DNA of 64,000 nucleotides from Candidatus Gastranaerophilales bacterium (GCA_944324825.1 CALUXU010000002.1:124001-188000), one strand, 5' to 3'. Shown: positions 51,506-61,022, counted from the stretch's first letter. Program-made: numbers and translations. Notes: generated by a model from the sequence alone, not told the origin.

Positions 51506-51957
51506 GTGATGAAAAAACTTTGTCTAATTCTATTATTAATACTATTTGTTGGGGCGGGAATTGTATATGCAGCCTCTGTAAAAACTCAAGGAGACGCTAT
51601 GAATAAAAAAGTTTTAATAGCATATTTTTCTTGGAGCGGTAATACACAATCAATTGCCGAAAAAATCCACACTCAAGTCGGCGGGGATATTTTTGAAATA
51701 ACCCCCGTCACGCCGCATCCGAAAACTACAACGAAAGCATTGACAGGTTAGAACTCCAAAATACAACGTTTTCGCTTATGAAGGATAAAAATACTATAGG
51801 GGCTGCAAGCGACTTGGATGTTTTGTATGCAAAAGAGAATTATTTGTTTGTTAAAAAAGAAGAAGTGACAAACAAGATTAATTCAATACTCTCAACAATC
51901 GGTCTGTACAAAGCTGTCGGCGGTATTGATTTATACAAGATTAATGAAAATGTTTAA
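51506..51957 (+). pseudogene. Truncated exported flavodoxin fused to a foreign tail
   Basis: The frame from 51506 has a signal peptide (KKLCLILLLILFVGAGIVYA) and a flavodoxin start (KKVLIAYFSWSGNTQSIAEK IHTQVGGDIFEITPV), then goes out of frame near 51722 and stops at 51751. The -1 frame carries on PENYNESIDR, which still reads like flavodoxin. Then LMKDKNTIGAASDLDVLYAK ... KAVGGIDLYKINENV to a TAA at 51957 is unlike any flavodoxin. So a one-base loss and an internal deletion joined two genes. No FMN-binding loops remain, so it is dead as an enzyme. Confidence 0.7.
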
Positions 51958-52002
51958 TTTACATGATATAATCTTTCTGTTTGAATAAAATAAGAGAATA
52001 AT

Positions 52003-54501
52003 ATGGGAACAGAAGGGAAATTACAACCGGATAAAATACTTGTCAGAGGAGCCAGAGTACATAACCTGAAAAATATTGATGTGGATATTCCGCTCAATAA
52101 AATTGTCGGGATTGCCGGAGTTTCAGGCTCGGGTAAATCATCACTTGCTCTTGGAGTATTATATGCCGAAGGCTCAAGACGTTATCTTGAAGCACTTTCG
52201 ACATACACAAGACGACGTATGACACAGGCTGCAAAGGCGCAGGTTGATGAAATATTATACGTTCCTGCATCTTTAGCCCTTCACCAGCGTCCGGGAGTTC
52301 CGGGAATAAGGAGTACCTTCGGAACAGGAACAGAACTTCTAAACAGCTTGCGGCTTATGTATTCAAGACTTGCAAACCACAGGTGTCCGAACGGACACTA
52401 TCTGGAACCTACACTTCTTGTTGCAGCCGAAAAAGAACTTGTTTGTCCTGTATGCGGAGTACATTTTTATGCACCCGGAGCGGAAGAACTTGCGTTTAAC
52501 AGCCAGGGAGCTTGCGAAAAATGCGGCGGAGTCGGTACAATAAGAACCGTTGATGAGTCAACCCTTGTGCCGGATGAATCCCTTACAATAGACGAAGGAG
52601 CGGTTACGCCTTGGAACTCTCTTATGTGGTCATTGATGACCGATGTTTGCCGTGAAATGGGAGTCAGAACAAATATTCCGTTCAAAGATTTGACCGAAAA
52701 AGAAAAAGATATTGTTTACCACGGGCCTGCCGAAAAAAAACATATTTTTTATAAAGCAAAAAACTCTAATCAGGCAGGTGAGATTGATTTTACTTATTAT
52801 AATGCCGTTTATACCGTTGAAAACGCTTTGAAAAAAGTTAAAGACGAAAAAGGAATGAAACGGGTAGAGAAATTTTTGAAAGAAGATATTTGCCCGCAAT
52901 GCCATGGAACACGCTTATCCGATGCGGCAAGAGCTCCGAAACTCAGAGGAATTTCACTTGATAAAGCCTGCGAAATGACTCTTTCGGAATTAATCGAGTG
53001 GGTAGACGGAGTACCTGAATCACTGCCAACAGAAATGCGCCCGATGGCAGAATCTATTTGTGAATCATTTCAGGTTACAGCAAAACGTTTGATGGATTTG
53101 GGCTTGGGATATTTATCACTGGATAGAGCAGCATCAACACTTTCTACTGGAGAGCGCCAGAGAACACAGCTTGCACGTTCAGTCAGAAACAGAACAACGG
53201 GTGTTCTTTACGTTTTGGATGAACCATCAATCGGACTGCACCCGGCAAACATAAAAGGATTAAATGATGTAATGCATGATTTAATTGCGGACGGAAATTC
53301 TGTTATTCTGGTTGATCATGATACACAAATTTTATCGGAATCTGATTGGATAATAGAACTTGGTCCTGAATCAGGTGCAGACGGTGGAGAAATTATTGCG
53401 GAAGGTGAAATTTCTGAAATCATAAAAAATCCTGTATCTAAAATAGGTCCGTTTTTATCCGGTAAAGTTAACACAATTATACGTCCGAAGATTTCTAAAT
53501 CGGATATGTTTGAAAACGGTGAAATCTCACTTTCGACATCAGAAATTCATACGGTAAAACCGCTAAATGTCAGAATCCCGAAGGGCAGGCTAACTGTTAT
53601 AACAGGCGTTTCCGGTTCAGGGAAAACAACACTTGTACTTGAAAGTTTGATACCTGCTCTGGAAAACAGTATTGCAGGAAAAAATCTGCCGCCGCATGTC
53701 AAAAATATTACAACGGACGGGATTAAACAGGTGAAATTGATTGATGCTACACCTATCGGAATAAATATCCGCTCAACTGTCGCAACTTATGCAAATGTAC
53801 ACGATGAATTAAGAAAAGTTTTTGCAAGAACAGCTGCTGCAAAAGAGGCGGGATATAAAGCCGGAGATTTTTCTTACAATACAGGTAGTCTGCGTTGTCC
53901 TAATTGTGACGGAACAGGAAGTATAAGTCTTGATGTTCAGTTTTTGCCGGATGTTGATATTCCTTGCCCTGAATGTAGAGGAAACAGGTATTCCAAGAAG
54001 GCTGAAAGTATAAAATACGTATCAAAAACCGGTGAAAAATATTCATTACCTGAGATAATGGCAATGGATATTAACCACGCACTTGTTGCATGTCGTGATT
54101 TGAATATTGTAAGACAACGACTTCAGGTGTTGAAGGATTTGGGATTGGGGTATTTAACACTCGGGGAAGCTACGCCAAGCTTGTCAGGCGGAGAGGCACA
54201 GAGATTAAAACTTGCATCAGAAATGGGACGACGTCAGGAGGATAGTGTATTTGTATTTGATGAACCGACAATCGGACTTCATCCGTTGGATGTAAGGTCT
54301 TTGCTAGGTGTATTCCAGAGTTTGATAGAGAATAATGCAACCGTTGTTGTGATAGAACACGATTTGGATGTAATTCGGAATGCGGATTATATCATTGATA
54401 TGGGACCTGGCGGCGGCAATGACGGCGGGGAGATAGTTGCAGCAGGAACTCCGGAAGAAATTAAAGCAGCAAAAAGAAGTATTACAGGAAAGTTTTTATA
54501 A
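52003..54501 (+). CDS. UvrA2-type excinuclease ATPase
   Basis: 832 residues with two ABC modules: Walker A GVSGSGKSSLALGVLYAEGS and ITGVSGSGKTTLVLESLIPA, signatures LSTGERQRTQLARSV and LSGGEAQRLKLASEM, Walker B VLDEPSIGLHP and VFDEPTIGLHP. Zinc knuckles are CPVCGVHFY ... CEKCGGVG and CPNCDGTGSI ... CPECRGNRY. It lacks the UvrB-binding insertion, and is ~110 residues shorter than UvrA, so it is the UvrA2/DrrC-like class linked to tolerance of DNA-binding drugs. A TATAAT at 51966 precedes it. Confidence 0.93.
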   Translation: MGTEGKLQPDKILVRGARVHNLKNIDVDIPLNKIVGIAGVSGSGKSSLALGVLYAEGSRRYLEALSTYTRRRMTQAAKAQVDEILYVPASLALHQRPGVPGIRSTFGTGTELLNSLRLMYSRLANHRCPNGHYLEPTLLVAAEKELVCPVCGVHFYAPGAEELAFNSQGACEKCGGVGTIRTVDESTLVPDESLTIDEGAVTPWNSLMWSLMTDVCREMGVRTNIPFKDLTEKEKDIVYHGPAEKKHIFYKAKNSNQAGEIDFTYYNAVYTVENALKKVKDEKGMKRVEKFLKEDICPQCHGTRLSDAARAPKLRGISLDKACEMTLSELIEWVDGVPESLPTEMRPMAESICESFQVTAKRLMDLGLGYLSLDRAASTLSTGERQRTQLARSVRNRTTGVLYVLDEPSIGLHPANIKGLNDVMHDLIADGNSVILVDHDTQILSESDWIIELGPESGADGGEIIAEGEISEIIKNPVSKIGPFLSGKVNTIIRPKISKSDMFENGEISLSTSEIHTVKPLNVRIPKGRLTVITGVSGSGKTTLVLESLIPALENSIAGKNLPPHVKNITTDGIKQVKLIDATPIGINIRSTVATYANVHDELRKVFARTAAAKEAGYKAGDFSYNTGSLRCPNCDGTGSISLDVQFLPDVDIPCPECRGNRYSKKAESIKYVSKTGEKYSLPEIMAMDINHALVACRDLNIVRQRLQVLKDLGLGYLTLGEATPSLSGGEAQRLKLASEMGRRQEDSVFVFDEPTIGLHPLDVRSLLGVFQSLIENNATVVVIEHDLDVIRNADYIIDMGPGGGNDGGEIVAAGTPEEIKAAKRSITGKFL

Positions 54502-54525
54502 ATAACCTAACCTGTCGGATTAATC

Positions 54526-55884
54526 CTACTTATCCGGATTAAGCCGTTCAATTTTTAGTTTTAAAATCCTTGAAGCATTCATTTCTGATACACAATATTT
54601 GAAATATTCATCTTTTACTTCGTCTTTTTCGCAGGCAATTCTGCCGAGTTTTTTCACAACATATCCGCCGAGAGTCGTTATATCTTCATCATCAATATCA
54701 ACATTAAACAATTCACAAAATTCATCCGTACGCATTTTCCCGCAAATTTCATAATTATTATCGTCAATTTTTTTGATATCAGTTTCTTCATCGTCAAATT
54801 CATCCTGAACTTCACCAAATATTTCTTCTAAAATATCCTCCATTGTAATAATTCCGCTCGTTCCGCCAAATTCATCCACAACTATTGCCATTTGAAGATG
54901 TTGTTTTTGGAATTCTAATGCAAGTTTATCAATCGTCATTGTTTCCGGAATATAAAACGGCTCTCTTAATATTTCATTCAGATTAACTTTATGATTATCG
55001 GCAATCAATGGCAGTAAATCTTTTATATGCAAAAAACCTTTAATATGGTCATAGTCATCCGCATAAACAGGATAACGGGTATACTGGTTTTCTGTTAAAA
55101 TCTTTTTTAAATCTTCCCACTCAATATCAACAGGCAACCCTACGACATCCTGTCTTGGAATCATTACCTGTGATACGGTTAAATCCGAAAACTTAAATGC
55201 GTTCTGTAAAATCTCAGCCTCTTTTTCGTTTAATGCTCCGCCTTTATAACTAGCATCTATCAGCATATTTAATTCTTCTGCAGAATGTACCGTTTGATGT
55301 GATGCGTTTGGTTCTATTTTACAGAGTTTTAATAAAAAATTTCCTAAACCATTTAACAAATAAATCATTGGAGAAAAGATTTTTGCTATCAAATACATTG
55401 GTTTTGCAACCCATAAAGTTGTTTTTTCAGGAAATTGCAGGGCTACAGATTTCGGCATTAGTTCACCTGCAACAACATGCATTACAGTTATAAAAATAAA
55501 TGCAGTTGTAACAGATACAGTATGAGCAGCAACAGAATCTATATCACCCGGTAAAAATTCAAACAAAGGTTTTATAATCCTCGCAAGCGTAGATTCTCCT
55601 ACCCAGCCCAGCCCTAAACTCGCAATTGTAATACCAAGCTGTACGGCAGCAATATATTTATCAATATTTTTTAACGCATCCATCGCAAGTTTTGCACTGA
55701 AATTTCCTTCTTCAGAAAGTTGGCGTATACGAGTTTTTCTCACACCAACCAAAGAAAATTCAGCTGCAACAAAAAAACCGTTTAAAAATAATAAGAAAAT
55801 TATTATAAAAGAGTTAAATAACAGTTCTAAATTCACGTTTTTTGTTCCGATAAAGTAATTTAAATAATAATATAAAATCTGCAT
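54526..55884 (-). CDS. CNNM/CorC-family hemolysin-like transporter protein
   Basis: 452 residues. A DUF21 membrane domain (four helices, LLFLNGFFVAAEFSLVGVRK, TIASLGLGWVGESTL, MHVVAGELMPKSVALQFPEK) is followed by a CBS pair (MIPRQDVVGLPVDIEWEDLK; MAIVVDEFGGTSGIITMEDI LEEIFGE) and a CorC_HlyC domain ending ARILKLKI. Such proteins are linked to magnesium or cobalt efflux; haemolysin is a historical label. Confidence 0.93.
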   Translation of the reverse strand: MQILYYYLNYFIGTKNVNLELLFNSFIIIFLLFLNGFFVAAEFSLVGVRKTRIRQLSEEGNFSAKLAMDALKNIDKYIAAVQLGITIASLGLGWVGESTLARIIKPLFEFLPGDIDSVAAHTVSVTTAFIFITVMHVVAGELMPKSVALQFPEKTTLWVAKPMYLIAKIFSPMIYLLNGLGNFLLKLCKIEPNASHQTVHSAEELNMLIDASYKGGALNEKEAEILQNAFKFSDLTVSQVMIPRQDVVGLPVDIEWEDLKKILTENQYTRYPVYADDYDHIKGFLHIKDLLPLIADNHKVNLNEILREPFYIPETMTIDKLALEFQKQHLQMAIVVDEFGGTSGIITMEDILEEIFGEVQDEFDDEETDIKKIDDNNYEICGKMRTDEFCELFNVDIDDEDITTLGGYVVKKLGRIACEKDEVKDEYFKYCVSEMNASRILKLKIERLNPDK

Positions 55885-55921
55885 GTTTGCAAGATTTTAA
55901 CTATTTATAAATAACAGAAAA

Positions 55922-55955
55922 TAAAAACCGGTATGCGATTACATACCGGTTTTTA
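55922..55955 (-). terminator. Terminator of the M48-like gene
   Basis: On the reverse strand AAAAACCGGTATGTAATCGC then ATACCGGTTTTTATTTT: 10-bp stem with flanking A/T tracts, 5 bases after the stop at 55960. Confidence 0.85.
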
Positions 55956-55959
55956 AATT

Positions 55960-56784
55960 TTATTTTCCTTCTGTCAAACTTTTAAGTATTGTATAAGATG
56001 CATCCCATCCGCTTAAACCTCCGGTTGATTTGTATTGAGAAATCTTTTTGGCTCTTTCTGCTTTATTCTTTTTTTGTTCTTTATTAAATTTATCCAGTTT
56101 CTTTTTGCTTGAATTTCTGTCTTCGACTATCGGATTTGCGTATTCAAGAAAAGCTCTATATTCCTGACAGCCGTATCCCGCTTTAACTTTTTCAGGATAG
56201 TTGTAAGTCAGATAATCAAACACATTCATCGCTCTTTCTGTATTTGCCGGTTTTCCTTGTAATGCTTCAAAGGTGCTTCCCGGTCTTTTAGTAATTACAA
56301 CAACCATTGCAAGCGGGTTATAGCCTGTATTTACCATTAAATCAATACCCGTCATATCGGCATCTTTTTCGTCACTGAGTGAGGTTTTATTTGCTAAAAA
56401 GTCACTGTTTGCAGCGGTTGCAAGAATATTATCAGCGCTTAATTTACTTGTAATCGCATCTTTTGCAGCATTTCTCATTTGATTTTTTGAATATGTACCG
56501 TTTATTATATGTCCCATTTCGTTTGCGATTACTGCTGCAACTTCGCTGTCGTTACCGGTATATTCCAAATCGTCTTTTGAAATTTGTATAATATTTGTTG
56601 TTGAAACACTTGAATTATTTGCTGTACCATTAACAACTTTGAATGTTGTTTTTGCAGGCAGATTGTTTTTTGAAATAATTACTTTACCGACTTCTGATAC
56701 TCTGTCTGAAGCAACCCAGGTTGCCGCATAAGCAGAGGTGGTCAAAAGTACAAATGTGAATATTGACGTAATAATCTTTTTCAT
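55960..56784 (-). CDS. Exported M48-like protein with altered zinc motif
   Basis: 274 residues, signal peptide KKIITSIFTFVLLTTSAYAA. The M48 layout is present: VAAVIANEMGHIINGTYSKN where family members have HExxH, then DEKDADMTGIDLMVNTGYNP with the third ligand ExxxD. The first His of HExxH is Asn (AAC codon) while Glu and second His are kept. So zinc binding is likely weakened and the protein may be a pseudoprotease. The C-terminus is Lys-rich, ending near a GGLSGWDASY block. Confidence 0.82.
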   Translation of the reverse strand: MKKIITSIFTFVLLTTSAYAATWVASDRVSEVGKVIISKNNLPAKTTFKVVNGTANNSSVSTTNIIQISKDDLEYTGNDSEVAAVIANEMGHIINGTYSKNQMRNAAKDAITSKLSADNILATAANSDFLANKTSLSDEKDADMTGIDLMVNTGYNPLAMVVVITKRPGSTFEALQGKPANTERAMNVFDYLTYNYPEKVKAGYGCQEYRAFLEYANPIVEDRNSSKKKLDKFNKEQKKNKAERAKKISQYKSTGGLSGWDASYTILKSLTEGK

Positions 56785-56903
56785 ATTCCCTCCTTATTAC
56801 TTATTTGATTTTATCATTAAAATTTCATTTCTAAATTAAACTTCGTTTATTAGCTTTTATACCTCATTTTTAGTAATTATCGCATGCATTAAATGAATTA
56901 TGC

Positions 56904-56909
56904 TATATT
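56904..56909 (+). promoter_or_regulatory. -10 box of the 56916 gene, leaderless layout
   Basis: TATATT with six bases to the ATG at 56916 and no Shine-Dalgarno. I see no clean -35 at 17 bases (CGCATG). Confidence 0.4.
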
Positions 56910-56915
56910 AAGTTT

Positions 56916-57380
56916 ATGAAAATTTACGAAATTACTACAAATCAATTTGACTATATGGATATTTTATTAATCGGCGATGAAGAAGAAAAAATGGTTAATA
57001 AATATCTAAAAGAGTCAACAATTTTTGCATTATATGAGGGTAAAATTTTAGCGGCTGTATGTGCAGTTGTGGAAACAAATTCGGATACGGTTGAAATAAA
57101 AAATCTTGCAACTTACCCTGAATATCGGAATAAAGGGTATGCAACAGAGTTGATTGATTTTGTATGCGATAAGTATAAAAATACTTTCCAATATATAATT
57201 CTCGGAACCGGCGAGAATGAAAAAACACTCAATTTTTATAAAAAACGAGGGTTTGTTGAAACACACAGAATAAAAAACTTTTTTGTTGATAACTATTCTC
57301 ACCCGATTATTGAAAACGGAAAACAATTAAAGGATATGATTTATTTAAAGAAATCTATAACTGGCTATAGCAAAATATGA
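56916..57380 (+). CDS. GNAT-family N-acetyltransferase
   Basis: 154 residues. VEIKNLATYPEYRNKGYATE LIDFV is GNAT motif A with the acetyl-CoA loop (R-N-K-G-Y-A), and NEKTLNFYKKRGFVETHRIK is motif B. The substrate-specific N-terminus (QFDYMDILLIGDEEEKMV) is of the small-molecule branch. The substrate is unknown. Single gene. Confidence 0.88.
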   Translation: MKIYEITTNQFDYMDILLIGDEEEKMVNKYLKESTIFALYEGKILAAVCAVVETNSDTVEIKNLATYPEYRNKGYATELIDFVCDKYKNTFQYIILGTGENEKTLNFYKKRGFVETHRIKNFFVDNYSHPIIENGKQLKDMIYLKKSITGYSKI

Positions 57381-57444
57381 GTTAGTAACTATTTAGTGTA
57401 AGATGAATAAAAAGTTATTTTATTTCTCCAGAATCATTTTTCTG

Positions 57445-57834
57445 CTAACGTTTGAAAAATTCAATTATGTTAAATTTACTTTTGTTGATAATTTCAACAT
57501 AATCATCAAAAAATAACCAGTTTATAGATTGTCTACGGTAAATTTGATGAATGATTCTTGTACTTATTTTTTCGTTATAGAATTTGGTAAGTTTGTTGAA
57601 TTATTCTTCCTCAGAATATATTAAATATCCCCTTCTTTCAATTTTAACATTATTAAAATTAATCAGTCCGTATTCTTCTGTATTAATCCAAATATAGAGT
57701 CTTTTAAAATCTTGCAAAATTAAATAGCCTGCCACAGCTGGTCTAAATACTTTTATGCAAACCGCAAGTCGCTCAACTTGCTCAATGGTTATCACAAGAA
57801 TTACAGCAAGAACAGAACTCAGTATGAAAAACAT
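57445..57834 (-). pseudogene. Stop-interrupted ORF, possible decayed gene
   Basis: A 77-codon frame (57834-57604) with a hydrophobic start (FFILSSVLAVILVITIEQV) ends at TAA 57603-57601. The same frame then runs a further 51 codons to a TAG at 57447-57445 with protein-like sequence (NEKISTRIIHQIYRRQSINW, FFDDYVEIINKSKFNIIEFF). It is not recognised, and in AT-rich DNA such an opening can be chance. No ribosome site is evident. The rest of 57381-57990 holds nothing I can name. Confidence 0.3.
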
Positions 57835-57990
57835 ATCTAAAGATGTAAATGATGCTGAGGTTAAAGTATAATTAATCAGAAAATCGATATACTGATGTCT
57901 ACTCTACTACTTAAATTTTAACTTGTTTAAATGATGTACTGATAATTTTCTACCACTATAATTTAAATAATATATAAATGGAGAATAAGT

Positions 57991-58266
57991 ATGGTTAATA
58001 GTTTATCAATAAATATGGGCTATAATAATGATCCTTATATTATTATGCCGCTAAAGCGAGTGAGCGATATGGGGTTAAAAGTAGTATCTTCAATACCGAT
58101 ACCAGAGCCATCAAAAGAATTAATAGAGAATTTGGATTCAATAAAAGCCGCGGACACAGATAATGATAATATTCTAAGAATGTCAGAATTACAGAATTTC
58201 ACAGAAAAAAATGCATTTGCACAAGTATTATTAAGTAAAATGGAAAAATATGCAGACAAATTTTAA
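57991..58266 (+). CDS. Small single EF-hand protein
   Basis: 91 residues. One EF-hand loop, DTDNDNILRMSE, has Asp at 1, 3 and 5 and Glu at 12; the rest is helical (SKELIENLDSIKAADT; FAQVLLSKMEKYADKF). No signal peptide. GGAG lies 8 bases before the ATG. Related in theme to the EF-hand protein at 4652 but not an obvious paralogue. Calcium-dependent regulation is likely. Confidence 0.7.
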   Translation: MVNSLSINMGYNNDPYIIMPLKRVSDMGLKVVSSIPIPEPSKELIENLDSIKAADTDNDNILRMSELQNFTEKNAFAQVLLSKMEKYADKF

Positions 58267-58562
58267 TAAATTAAACTCAAGTAAGAGGTACAAATTAAAA
58301 TATCACAAATTACATTTCATAATACCCATTTATAACAAAACAATATTAACATAGTTTAATATTTGCTGAGAATACTAAAGAACTGGCCCCCCCCCAAAAA
58401 ATCTGGAAGAAATGGATGGTACATTTGCCGGAGCACATATTAAAGCATATAAATATTAATTTTCTAGTTATTAGACAAGATTGAGAATTTTTATATTAAA
58501 AATTGAAATGTCTTTGCCGAAAATCATTTTATCCGTATACAATTGAAACATCTACTCATATA
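58267..58562. other. Gene-free stretch with a C9 tract and a gene remnant
   Basis: A 9-C then 6-A homopolymer at 58387-58401 lies inside a 36-codon open stretch ending EEMDGTFAGAHIKAYKY at a TAA near 58459. It looks like the tail of a lost gene. No start codon or ribosome site is present. Confidence 0.35.
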
Positions 58563-58564
58563 CA

Positions 58565-58622
58565 ACACACCTAAATAAAACAGAGATAGAAAAATCTATC
58601 TCTGTTTTATTCACGCGTGGAG
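58565..58622 (-). repeat. 58-bp direct repeat, copy 1 (tRNA-Arg 3' end plus terminator)
   Basis: Identical to 58916-58973. It contains the palindromic terminator AACAGAGATAG ... CTATCTCTGTT and the last 11 bases of tRNA-Arg. No tRNA body is attached on this side, so it is a duplicated tRNA tail. Confidence 0.9.
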
Positions 58623-58737
58623 ACTCTGCCGAGCAAAACAATCCGGTGAATTGTTTTGCGAGAGGTAGAACCTCCGTATGCGACAGCATACCGGGGTGAG
58701 AATCCCATAAAAAAACTCTCAAATAAGAGTTTAAAAA

Positions 58738-58753
58738 CACGCGTGGAGGGATT
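58738..58753 (-). repeat. Third copy of the tRNA-Arg 3' end
   Basis: CACGCGTGGAGGGATT on the plus strand equals 58963-58978 of the intact tRNA gene. It is followed (reverse strand) by a different terminator-like hairpin, AAACTCT-loop-AGAGTTT with a T run (58713-58735). The material between the copies has further hairpins (58632-58660, 58879-58900) and no gene. Confidence 0.8.
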
Positions 58754-58915
58754 GTCTTGGATTTCCTCCAAGCTCTCAGAGTTTCGCCTACGGAGTTTCA
58801 CTCCTGACGGCTCAATCTGTTCGCTATCCGGACTAGCAGCTTTGCTGCGTCGTCCGTACGGAAATCCGCTCGAACCCTAAACTAAGCTAACACTTAGTTT
58901 GGCTCTCATCCCTAT

Positions 58916-58962
58916 ACACACCTAAATAAAACAGAGATAGAAAAATCTATCTCTGTTTTATT

Positions 58963-58973
<11 letters not shown>
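58916..58973 (-). repeat. 58-bp direct repeat, copy 2 (attached to intact tRNA-Arg)
   Basis: Identical to 58565-58622, 351 bp apart. Includes the genuine 3' end of tRNA-Arg and its terminator. Confidence 0.9.
58927..58960 (-). terminator. Terminator of tRNA-Arg
   Basis: AAAACAGAGATAG with a short T-rich loop and CTATCTCTGTTTT on the reverse strand directly after the tRNA. Near-perfect palindrome, so it works in both directions. Confidence 0.85.
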
Positions 58974-59036
<63 letters not shown>

Positions 59037-59132
59037 TTATTAGGTCTATTAAATTTTATGATAACGGCTCCGCTTGAATCACAGAATACCTTTACCAATC
59101 TCATCCTACCAAATCAAGATTTTATTTCAAGT

Positions 59133-59624
59133 TTATTTCTTATCTGCAGGAAAATACATCAGAGTAGTCCATTTATATTTAGGAAGAGGTGTACCGTTTT
59201 TTATAAATTCATCTACTGCCTTCATTTGACTTCTATTCTGCGAGTCAAACCCGAATTTGCGATAAAACGGCTGTGGCGGTGCACCACCGGACTCCAGTGC
59301 CTGTGCAACTAAGTGGACATTTCCTTGACAACTTCTGTTATAGCTGTCCTTTGCTGCTATATTCAAAAAAGCTCGTCCCGCACCTTTTTTTCTAAATTCT
59401 TTTTCTATAAATAAACGTTTTATGTACAATGAAAAATACCCGGCTTTATTAGGATTATAAAGCGTTCCGTCAGAAATATATTCAGGCATTGCAACCATTC
59501 GCCCGACAATTTTTCCATTTTTGTTTGCCATTACATAAACATTACTCTTAGGGTGGCGGTAACATAAATATTCCGGAAACTTTTTCAATGGTCTATTTTT
59601 CATAAAATCAATCATATATGACAT
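59133..59624 (-). CDS. GNAT-family N-acetyltransferase
   Basis: 163 residues. LYIKRLFIEKEFRKKGAGRA FLNIA is motif A with the Q/R-x-x-G-x-G/A loop, and PPQPFYRKFGFDSQNRSQ is motif B. The N-terminus VYVMANKNGKIVGRMVAMP forms the first strands. The C-terminus ends KWTTLMYFPADKK. Substrate unknown. Third GNAT in the window, not close to the others in sequence. Confidence 0.85.
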   Translation of the reverse strand: MSYMIDFMKNRPLKKFPEYLCYRHPKSNVYVMANKNGKIVGRMVAMPEYISDGTLYNPNKAGYFSLYIKRLFIEKEFRKKGAGRAFLNIAAKDSYNRSCQGNVHLVAQALESGGAPPQPFYRKFGFDSQNRSQMKAVDEFIKNGTPLPKYKWTTLMYFPADKK

Positions 59625-59715
59625 ACCATAAATAAAACCGATAAAAATATTTTTTGCGGTATAAATACTTTTATATTAAAATACTCTTGTTAAACTTAAA
59701 GAAAAAGAGGGAATT

Positions 59716-61017
59716 ATGGTAACAAAAATGTCAGAAATCAAAACAACTTTTTCAGGTATTGATTTTAGCAAATATACATCAAAGGTATCTGAATTTGTTG
59801 ACGAATTCGCTTCACGTGCGAACAAAAAAGGTTATTTCTTAAACTGGGTTAATCTGCCGCAAGAACAATTAAAAAGAGTAGATGAACTCTATCAAATGGT
59901 TGAAACCTTTAAAAAACAAACTAACGCTACAAAATTAAGCGTTATGGGTATCGGCGGTTCTAAGCATACAGTAGAACATATGCTCGGAATCAACGGTTTA
60001 AATATCAACCACGACAAAGTTGAATTTTATTCAGATGTTGATTCTATCAGCTTGGAAAGATTCTTAACCAGATTAAACCATGATGTTACAACATCAAACT
60101 TTATGATTGCATCAAAATCAGGTTCTACTTTTGAAACAAAAGACGGATTCTTAAGAGTAAAACAAATGCTTATTGATGCATATAAGTCACAAGGTCAATC
60201 TGAAGAAGAAGCAAAGAAATCTGCAGCAAAACACTTTATTGCAGTAACTGATGCAAACAGCGAAAAAAGTGAATTAAGACGTACTTCAATCGAAGAAAGC
60301 TGGCTTGGCGATTTATACATTCACGATGATGTAGGAGGTCGTTTCTCTGCTTTTGATGACCACGCATTATTTACATTAATTTATGCAGGCATGAAAAAAG
60401 AAGATATGATTTCTCTTCTTAATGCAGCGCAAGAAGTTTCTAGATTATCTTTATCAAAAGATTTGGAAGAAAACGATGCACTGAAAGAAGGTATCTTCTG
60501 GGCTGATGCTAAACTTAACGGTATTGAAGCTTCTGTTCACCAATATATGGGTTCTATGTTTGAAAATACTGTTTACTGGCATGCTCAAATGCAAAACGAG
60601 TCAGTTAAAGACACTCTAAAACAAGTTGCAAAAGTTCCTGATGCAATGCACCATAGTGCAGAAGCACACTTCAACCCTGCAAATAAACTTGTTTTTGCTC
60701 TGACTGTTCCGACTGATAAAGGTGTATGCTCAGAAAACGCTGAGGCATATATCGGAGCTTTAACAAAATCTTATGAGGTATCTGGTGCTTTCTTCAGAGA
60801 AGATGTTGAAACATCTGCTCTAGGCTTGACTCCTGCAGCTGCCGGTGCTTTGACTCAATTAAGAGCATACGCAACTGTTTATCAGGAAATCGTTCAAGCT
60901 GTTATGACAGGAAAGCAGCTTCCTGATGTATTGGACAGTGTTCTGCAGCCGCACGTTGAGTTCTACAAAAAGAATCTTAAAGGCGGAGTTGTAGTTCCGG
61001 GAAGAATTTCTAAATAA
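59716..61017 (+). CDS. pgi: Glucose-6-phosphate isomerase
   Basis: Interconverts glucose-6-phosphate and fructose-6-phosphate in glycolysis. 433 residues, a compact form similar in length to Firmicutes enzymes. Landmarks: SVMGIGGSKHTVEHML (sugar-phosphate loop), MIASKSGSTFETKDGFLRVK, the HDDVGGRFSAFDDHALFTLI signature with the catalytic region, and LGLTPAAAGALTQLRAYATV at the end. AGAGGGA precedes the ATG. Codon use suggests strong expression. Monocistronic. Confidence 0.95.
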   Translation: MVTKMSEIKTTFSGIDFSKYTSKVSEFVDEFASRANKKGYFLNWVNLPQEQLKRVDELYQMVETFKKQTNATKLSVMGIGGSKHTVEHMLGINGLNINHDKVEFYSDVDSISLERFLTRLNHDVTTSNFMIASKSGSTFETKDGFLRVKQMLIDAYKSQGQSEEEAKKSAAKHFIAVTDANSEKSELRRTSIEESWLGDLYIHDDVGGRFSAFDDHALFTLIYAGMKKEDMISLLNAAQEVSRLSLSKDLEENDALKEGIFWADAKLNGIEASVHQYMGSMFENTVYWHAQMQNESVKDTLKQVAKVPDAMHHSAEAHFNPANKLVFALTVPTDKGVCSENAEAYIGALTKSYEVSGAFFREDVETSALGLTPAAAGALTQLRAYATVYQEIVQAVMTGKQLPDVLDSVLQPHVEFYKKNLKGGVVVPGRISK

Positions 61018-61022
61018 CAATC

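Noticed and set aside
58607-58880. Reading frames on both strands between the tRNA-Arg tail copies
   Set aside because: They cross terminators and tRNA fragments and have no homology-like sequence.
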